Positions 57,318 to 64,000 of a DNA stretch of 64,000 nt are shown piece by piece. The number at the start of each line of letters is the position of its first letter. Position 1 is the first letter of the stretch. Position numbers and translations under genes: made by a program. The stretch comes from Malurus cyaneus samueli. Taxonomy: Eukaryota; Chordata; Aves; Passeriformes; Maluridae. The stretch is taken from positions 6,344,108-6,408,107 of the forward strand of contig CM019214.1 of assembly GCA_009741485.1 (NCBI GenBank). Reading direction: 5' to 3'. The notes beneath the pieces are model-generated. The model worked only from the letters and a program-made list of their open reading frames with translations, was not told the DNA's origin and ran no database searches.

Positions 57318-60300
57318 CTCCTTCCTTCAGCACAGGGAATGGGGGTTGTGGTCAGTCCATCATTCATTGTCTCTGCTGCTCCTTCCTCCTCAAACCCTTC
57401 CCTGCTCCAACATGGGGTCCCACTAATGGTAGACGATTCTTGCACTGCTCCAGCACGGGCTCCTCTCTCCAGAGCCCCACAGGTACAGGAGCTTCACTGA
57501 CATTTAAAAAGTTCTTCATCTGGGTTAACATTCACTGCTCTGAAACACTGAGGCAGGATTGCTTTCAATTACCCGATTCTTGAGTGAATAGAACATTAAA
57601 TCATTGTTTTGGTAAATGTTTCTATCCAGGTAGGGTGTCTATTTTCAAGAAGTCTGTAAGGTATATATTATAAAGATTCTATATACAAAATACCACAAGC
57701 ACAGTTAGTGATAATTAAACTGCAGCCATGGGATGTGGAGATTACACACTAAGCATTTATTAAAATCTTGAATGAAGAGCTGTAGAAGATACACCTGATG
57801 GTTTCTGTAATTATTTGGAAATTACTCATTGGGCTGCATCACAAAGATTTGCTGCTTTAATAAGGAAGGCTTTTCTTCCTTGAATCTCTTGGAGCCTGTA
57901 TCTGTTGGGATGTAGGACTCAGCAGAAGCTTTTCCTTTTTTTTTTTTCCTCCTTTTCCTTCACATTTTGAGAGAGAAATTTCAATTCATTCTTTAATAAA
58001 GATGCTGGTATCACTGCAATGCTTTAGAATGATGCTTTATTGTCATGAGATATATTCATTTAATTTGAGGGAAATTTGTTCAGCCAGAATTCAGAATATC
58101 TAATATGGATCCCCATCGTGAATGGGAACATATTAACTAAGGGCACAAAGAACATACCATTCCTGTGGGTAAATCTGTATTTCCTCTGGTTATTCTACTT
58201 TTTGAGGGAGCAGCTGTCATATGATGCTGTTGTTCTGAGCTGGGAAAATAAAATGCTCTGTCGCCAGCCCATGAGAGCGGTTTTTATACTGAGTAGACCA
58301 AAGAAAAGATTTTTATTATCACTTCTATTTTCTCTATCTGTCTGTCTGTAGGATATCTTCTACAGATGGGCTTGATATTCACAATATTCTTCTTCCTTAT
58401 TTAAGTCTTCCTTTCTTTGTACTTTTTTTTTTCCTCACAGAACATTGTACTAGATGAACTTTTGAGATCCTGTCTAACGTAGGTTGATCTGTAGTGCTGT
58501 GGTTCTAAGTCTGAAGGACAACTACAATAACTTGGACAAGAGTTTGGACAGACAGTGCCATTACCTGATGATAAATGCAGTATTTGTTAGAAACTGGTAG
58601 AGAAATTCTGATAGGGAGGTTTCCTTCGGAGGAGAAGGTGAAAGGAGGCTCTTAGACATCAACCAACTGATCTTTAGGACCAACCATGGGGTAACATATG
58701 CCTAAATGTTAGATCTGAAGTTAGCAGTATGAAAACAGACTGGTATCAGGAGGTATTTGACCACAGAGAAGAAAGGTGGGCCAAAAAGTCACAGGATTTC
58801 AGTACAGCAGGAAGACACTGACCTAGAAAACCATTCCTAGAGAAGGCTGTTTTAAAAGGCCAACACTCAGATTTTCAGTTTATCTGTTTATCAGTTTGTC
58901 TGATGATTTCAGCTGGCCATCCAGTAGATGTAGGGAGTTCACTTGTATCCAAATACCTTCAGTAATTTTTCCTCTCAGCAGATAATCCCAGCACTCTGTG
59001 TAGAAACTGGAAGATGGGGAGAGGTAGCAAGACAGCTCATGACTTCTGCTGTTTGGGTGCCTGCCTGCCCACTCCTTTCACAGGCATTTCCCTGTGGCAA
59101 GCAGCTCCCTGAAAGCTGGTAAAAGGCTTTGAACTGTTTTACAAAATGCAGTTGGCAGAGGAAAAGTGCTTTCCATCAAGAAAGCTGGAGCACCGTGTTT
59201 TCCCAGCTGCTCTGAGGCACCATATGTTTGCAGCATGGCTACCAATGATAGTTTTATTTCTTTAGGAGACTTTACAGATGTAAATCTCTGCAGTGATCAT
59301 TGCGTGAGGAGGAGCAAGCTGCAAATCTCTGTGTGGCAGTGTTTCAGTGGGGTTAATGCCAGGGTCAACCCTGTCAGAGCAGCTGACACAACAGTGCCTT
59401 GAGGAATATGGAGATCATCAGCAGGACCAGTTTCATCTGACACTGTAAAACCTTGGGAGTGAGACCTGCAAATCTCTGGCTTGGTCAGCACAGTAAGTGA
59501 GACTCAGCTGCCCAGGATGGCAAAAGAATGTTCTTCCAGTGGCATTTTAGAAATTACTATTGTTAACAATAATTAGAATTCAGCACAGTGAAACCTCGTT
59601 GTGTGTAACCAACCATTTTTGCCTCCCTCATGTTCCCAAACCTTTACTGGTTTGGGATGGCTGTTTGTCAAGCAGTCAAACCATTCCTCCTCAGGGTGTG
59701 AAGATACACTTTTCTGTCTCAACTAGCAGTCCAGAAAATAAACAGGAATTCACAACAGCAGATGGGGAATAAGACGCGGAGCAAATGCAGGTAGGGATCT
59801 GTTTCAGAGCTCTCCCTGGGGGCTGGCAGGATGACAATCATCAAGAAAAAAAAAAAGGTGACTAGCCAAGCATGTGGGAGAGCCAGGGTGAATGGCAGCA
59901 ACCAGAAGAATATCAGACAAAAACAACAATGTGCTGCAAGGAGTGTTGACAAAAACCCTCTTTCAAACTTGCCATAAAAGGCAGACACGTGCATTTTCTT
60001 TTTGTTGGCAGGCTTTGAGACATCCTTATACAATGTAACATGAAGAGGGCCAGATGTCATATTATGCTTAGAGATTTGCAGTCAATGGAAGGGCTAAAAA
60101 TAATAGGGCACTGAGAGTATGGGGAGAGTTACCTGGAGGAAGGGAAATTGGCCAAGGTTTTAAAGCTGCAAGGCTGTTTCCCAGAATGATACTGGCAGGG
60201 GAGTGCACATCCATATCTTCTATAGATCCTCAGTAAATTATGGCAATGATTCAAAACTCTTTTAGACTATTACTCATCTCTCATTGAGTTGGCTGCTGTT

Positions 60301-63204
60301 ACGATCAGGAATTGGGGCTTGGTGAAGTGCAGCACTAATGCTCTGTTCTGCTTCCTTCAGAAGTCAAACACAATTCTGCCTTTTAATCTGTTTGTAATTT
60401 CAGACCTGCAGTCTTTCTGGAGGAGAAAGTAAAATAGGAAAGGGGAAGGCAACTTTGATGAACCAGCGCAGGAGCAGATATGCTGTTCGTGGTGGAAAAA
60501 CCTCACCTCCTTCATGGTGCAAATTCAACACCTGATTTTCAAGGTGGAAAGCACTTAGGAAACTCTTCACCAGCCACTGTAGTGCCTGGAAGTGTCACCT
60601 CCCCAAGGCAGCCCCTGCAGATCACTGACTACAGCTATGAATGATGATGACAAGAAAACATGAGCCAATATACCAATATTATCATAAAATTGTAGTATTT
60701 TGTGTAATAAAAGTAACAGATTTGAGTGGGGAATGGAGAATTTTCAGGTGACACTGAACTAAGTTCTAGAAATTAATGAGGTTCTCATAAAAGGCCAAGA
60801 GTAAGCAAAAGTGAATCAGAGATGCTTTTCTCCATTTGATGGAAGAATTACCTTAGTATGAAGAACTGAACTGAAAGCAGAAAACAAACAAACAAACCCC
60901 CACAGCCTTTTTGTCCTTTAACATAAAGCAGTGCTGTGGCTTTGTGGCTGGTGGGATCACTCCTTCATGGAATGACAGGACCAACATCAGTATTTACTGC
61001 CATGAAGTCCTATAGTTGACAGAGATATTCAATGGGATGAGAAAAACTTCAGAGAGCTTGGTATTAAGTGGAAGAGAAAAGAAGGTTCCTGGATTGCTCT
61101 GGATGGATTATAATGGTGCCACAGTATCTGATCTAGCCAGAAATGCAGTCAGAGAGGTGGTAGCTGTGCTTCATCACAAGGATTCATCATCAGAATGTGC
61201 CAAACAATCAATCAGTTGCCTGAGAGTACCAAAATTGTGTGCGTGGGAAAACACTGTGGCTGAGTAAATTTAGTAATGATGGACTTCATCTGTCAGATAG
61301 AGATTAAGAAAAAAACGTCCCCAACTCTTTAAATTGTGTATTGACCAATGAACTTACTAAACATGAGTTAAAAAAAAAAACAAAAACAAAAAAAAAACAA
61401 AAAAAAAAACAAAAAAACCCCCCCAAAAATGAAAAAATCTGTCCAAGCATAATGTCAATCTATGTGTACAGTACATTTCAGATAAATGGCAAATGGTCAG
61501 TCCTCAGAAGTAAGAGATCCAGTGACAGACTTATGAGCTGACACACACAATAGAACAAAATGTTGAGAAATTGGGTAGTGGACATTTTTGCTCGAAGTAG
61601 AGGGCAGGAAACAAACCTAAGCAGGCACATGCCCCAGCTTTTCAGTTCTATTGATCACTTATTCCATAAGGCCTGTGACTGCTTGGCTGCATGACCATGA
61701 TTATAAAGCAATAGAGTCACACTTCCTGTCACTGATTCTTTGATTGTCTCAGTCAATGCCTGTACAGACTTAAAGCTGGTCACACAGAAATTTGGATTTT
61801 CCTCAATTTTCTAATGTGACTTTTATTCATTTGTCCTTTCAGACTGGCTAAACTAAATATTTTGAAACTGTTCCTCTTTATTACATGTATTAACTGACCA
61901 GGAAAAACAAACAAACAAATAATCAAACATCAACTCATGTATTTACAATGAGTTACAATGAAGAGGAATCCATGCCTACCAGAAAGACTTAATTACAGTG
62001 CTGAAGCAATTAGACCCTTCATTTTTACTCTTGCTTAAAAAGCTAAAATTCAGCGTGAAAATCATGGGCTTCCATTGCAGCTGCACAAGAACAAAGCACT
62101 GAAAAACCAAACACCAACATATACCTACCACATATATTGGAAAAAAAAAATAAGCAAACAGAATATACCAAACATGTTGAGCACAACCATCAATAAATAC
62201 AACACTTTACCAGAATAAAAATCATATTATATTGTCTATAAAATCTGCATATGCAAATTATCTTTAAAGTCCGCTTGGGGGAGAGTAGAAGTAGCAGCTA
62301 TTTCAACATTAAAGTATAATTAATTTGAACTTGAACAACATCCTCCAGGCGATAAGGGGTGTGGAATAAGTTTCAGTGAAACACTTTAAAGTTCAGCTGT
62401 TTTTATGCCAGCATTTTAAACATTCTGAAACCAACAAGGCTTAGGCACTTGCAAACAGAGTGACAGGGATATCCCTTCTCCAAATTCTGTCAGAACACTA
62501 CTAACACCAAACTGTTCTTGTAGAAATTGAGATTTAATTTTTTGCAAAGACCCCTGCAAGCAGTACCTTGAGCTCAAAAGAAATGCGATCTACCTTACCT
62601 ATTTGAGAAGTTAAAATATCCCTAAAAACTACACTTAATGTTCTTGCAAACATAGTCTGTGGGGGCCTATTTCCAAAAATGAGTCTTCTAAGTATAATGG
62701 AAAGAAAGGATGTAAAAAATACCTTTTCCTCCCTAGCTCCTGTTTAATTTATTTTCATAGCTCAAGGATTAGGGATATCTTCCTTTTCTTCTCCCCACAC
62801 AGCTGAATGCCAGCCTGATTTCAGGCTGCTGTTGCTATAGGAGTGTTTGTTTAAAAGCTTCTCCCTGTGCTTTTCTTACCTCTTAGTTTCTATGCTGGAA
62901 TAAAATGGAGTGAACATAGGAGAAAGTATACAATAAACTTTAAGCAGATGAAGTAAGTCTGCATGCATGTTTTAGAATTTTCTTATTGAAACTAATTGCT
63001 TTGTGTGATGCTGATTTAATAATGCAGTTTTTCAAGTATCCTTTAGCAGCACTGTGGTTATGTGGTTATATCCCCAATCTATAGGAGGGAGTTTGTCAAA
63101 ACAAACCTTAAATTTATTGTTTTCAGTAAATGAATTTAAAACATTACACAGGGAATCTTTGATAATGTGTTACTTCCGAACTTGACAAGAAGTTCAACGT
63201 GAGC
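57318..63204. other. Non-coding stretch
   Basis: Moderately AT-rich DNA with an A-rich (A9-10 C)n run followed by a C7 run at about 61371-61427, and T runs near 57937. The longest frame (59719-60060, minus, 113 codons) begins in an unremarkable context and has no recognised domain. No transposon core recognised. Confidence 0.5.
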
Positions 63205-63281
63205 AATGTTCAGCAGGAGGGCTGAACCAGGTGATCTTCAAAGGTCCCTTCCAACCCAAACCATTCCATCATTCTATGACT
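63205..63281 (+). mobile_element. CR1 LINE 3'-end fragment
   Basis: AGGAGGGCTGAACCAGGTGAT, TCCCTTCCAACCCAAACC and ATTCCATCATTCTATGA are the CR1 3' end, ending at about 63281. Short, 5'-truncated copy. Confidence 0.9.
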
Positions 63282-64000
63282 TCAGAACTCTGAAGTCCAT
63301 TGTTTCCAATTGTTTTAATTAGCACACTCTAACAAATCTATTTTGAGACAACTCTACACAACTCATTTTGGTTTCACAACCAGACGTTTAATGAAAAGAG
63401 TTTACACAGCGTTCTACAAACACAGAGATATCAATTATGTAAAGTTATAAAGTGAATAACTAAATCAAGAATAAGACCTGTAGAAAACATAATTTGCTTT
63501 ATAAACCTAGGAAGGATGGCTTTTAGACTAACAGTGGCATGCTAGTGATAAAGATGAGTAAGAGTGTGAATCTAGTGAGATCTAGAAAAGTAAATTTTCA
63601 GTGAAGAGAGGCCGAGCTATAAAAGCCCAGGGCACCAGATTTCAGTGTGTGGGTTCACTGTGATAACTCTGAGGTGCTGGAACTCCCCAGGTACTGTACA
63701 GAAATTAGATGGATTGTTATAGCTGCCTATTTTAGGCCATGAATTATTCTTTACTGCTGCCCAGATGTAAAGGAACATGCAGGTAAGTAATGTAATATAT
63801 AACTGGGTAGATCTTGTGATAAAATTTAAAAATACAGGAAATACAAAAAAAACAGCTAGTAGATCAGTCCCAAGGAAAAAACAAAGCACTATAACTTGAT
63901 TATCTTAACATTAAGAAAGTAATGTTCAAAGCTTTACTTGCACAAATTTGAGTTAGGTTATTTTACACCTGCTGGAATGAACACGCTTTTATTGATGAAG
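63282..64000. other. Non-coding stretch
   Basis: No gene recognised. A 90-codon minus frame (63617-63889) is hydrophobic and AT-driven without a known domain. Confidence 0.45.

Overview
The window looks like avian genomic DNA, probably from a songbird. It is AT-rich and strongly CpG-depleted. It carries about nine CR1 LINE 3'-end fragments, recognisable by the TTCTATGATTCTATGA-type terminus and its antisense form, and several LTR/ERV remnants. Coding density is very low. I find two supportable genes. One is a single 106-base exon of IL1RAPL1 on the minus strand. The other is a 5'-truncated Toll-like receptor of the TLR1 family on the plus strand. I saw no tRNA, rRNA or CRISPR array. Operon-type features do not apply.

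Layout. 1-3120: a TLR1-family receptor fragment (578-2218) keeps its last leucine-rich repeats, the transmembrane helix and a complete TIR domain, but lacks the signal peptide and about the first 260 residues of the ectodomain. It sits between inverted copies of a purine/pyrimidine-skewed low-complexity array (about 1-160 and 2641-3045). An unexplained CpG-rich segment occupies the place where the missing 5' half should be. 3121-20457: ordinary non-coding DNA with CR1 pieces, read as intron 2 of IL1RAPL1. 20458-20563: the start-codon exon of IL1RAPL1, encoding [18 protein letters not shown] and onward, with good splice sites on both sides. 20564-27423: candidate intron 1. It contains a 249-base LTR-derived mini-element (26935-27183) with a 5-base target duplication, a tRNA-His primer-binding site and an inverted copy of that site. 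27424-28150: a CpG island with a minus-strand splice donor at its downstream edge, the best candidate for the IL1RAPL1 promoter and non-coding exon 1.

28151-64000: gene-poor upstream DNA. It has CR1 fragments (one with recognisable reverse-transcriptase motifs, 37234-37700), a G-rich purine tract (33239-33331), a GATA-type microsatellite closed by a perfect 20-base inverted repeat (50641-50831), two copies of one LTR family in opposite orientations (46635-47072 minus, 53997-54426 plus) each with a stub of proviral sequence, a 1.3 kb AT-rich but CpG-replete anomaly (54470-55740), and an 883-base solo LTR with candidate target duplication (56430-57312).

How the parts relate: the two genes are not an operon or pathway unit, but both encode membrane receptors with cytoplasmic TIR domains. 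If the assembly is right, the TLR fragment lies antisense within an IL1RAPL1 intron. TLR1-family genes and IL1RAPL1 are on different chromosomes in chicken (from memory), so this is either a transposed or duplicated TLR copy or a misjoin near 1-3050. That is the most important point to check.
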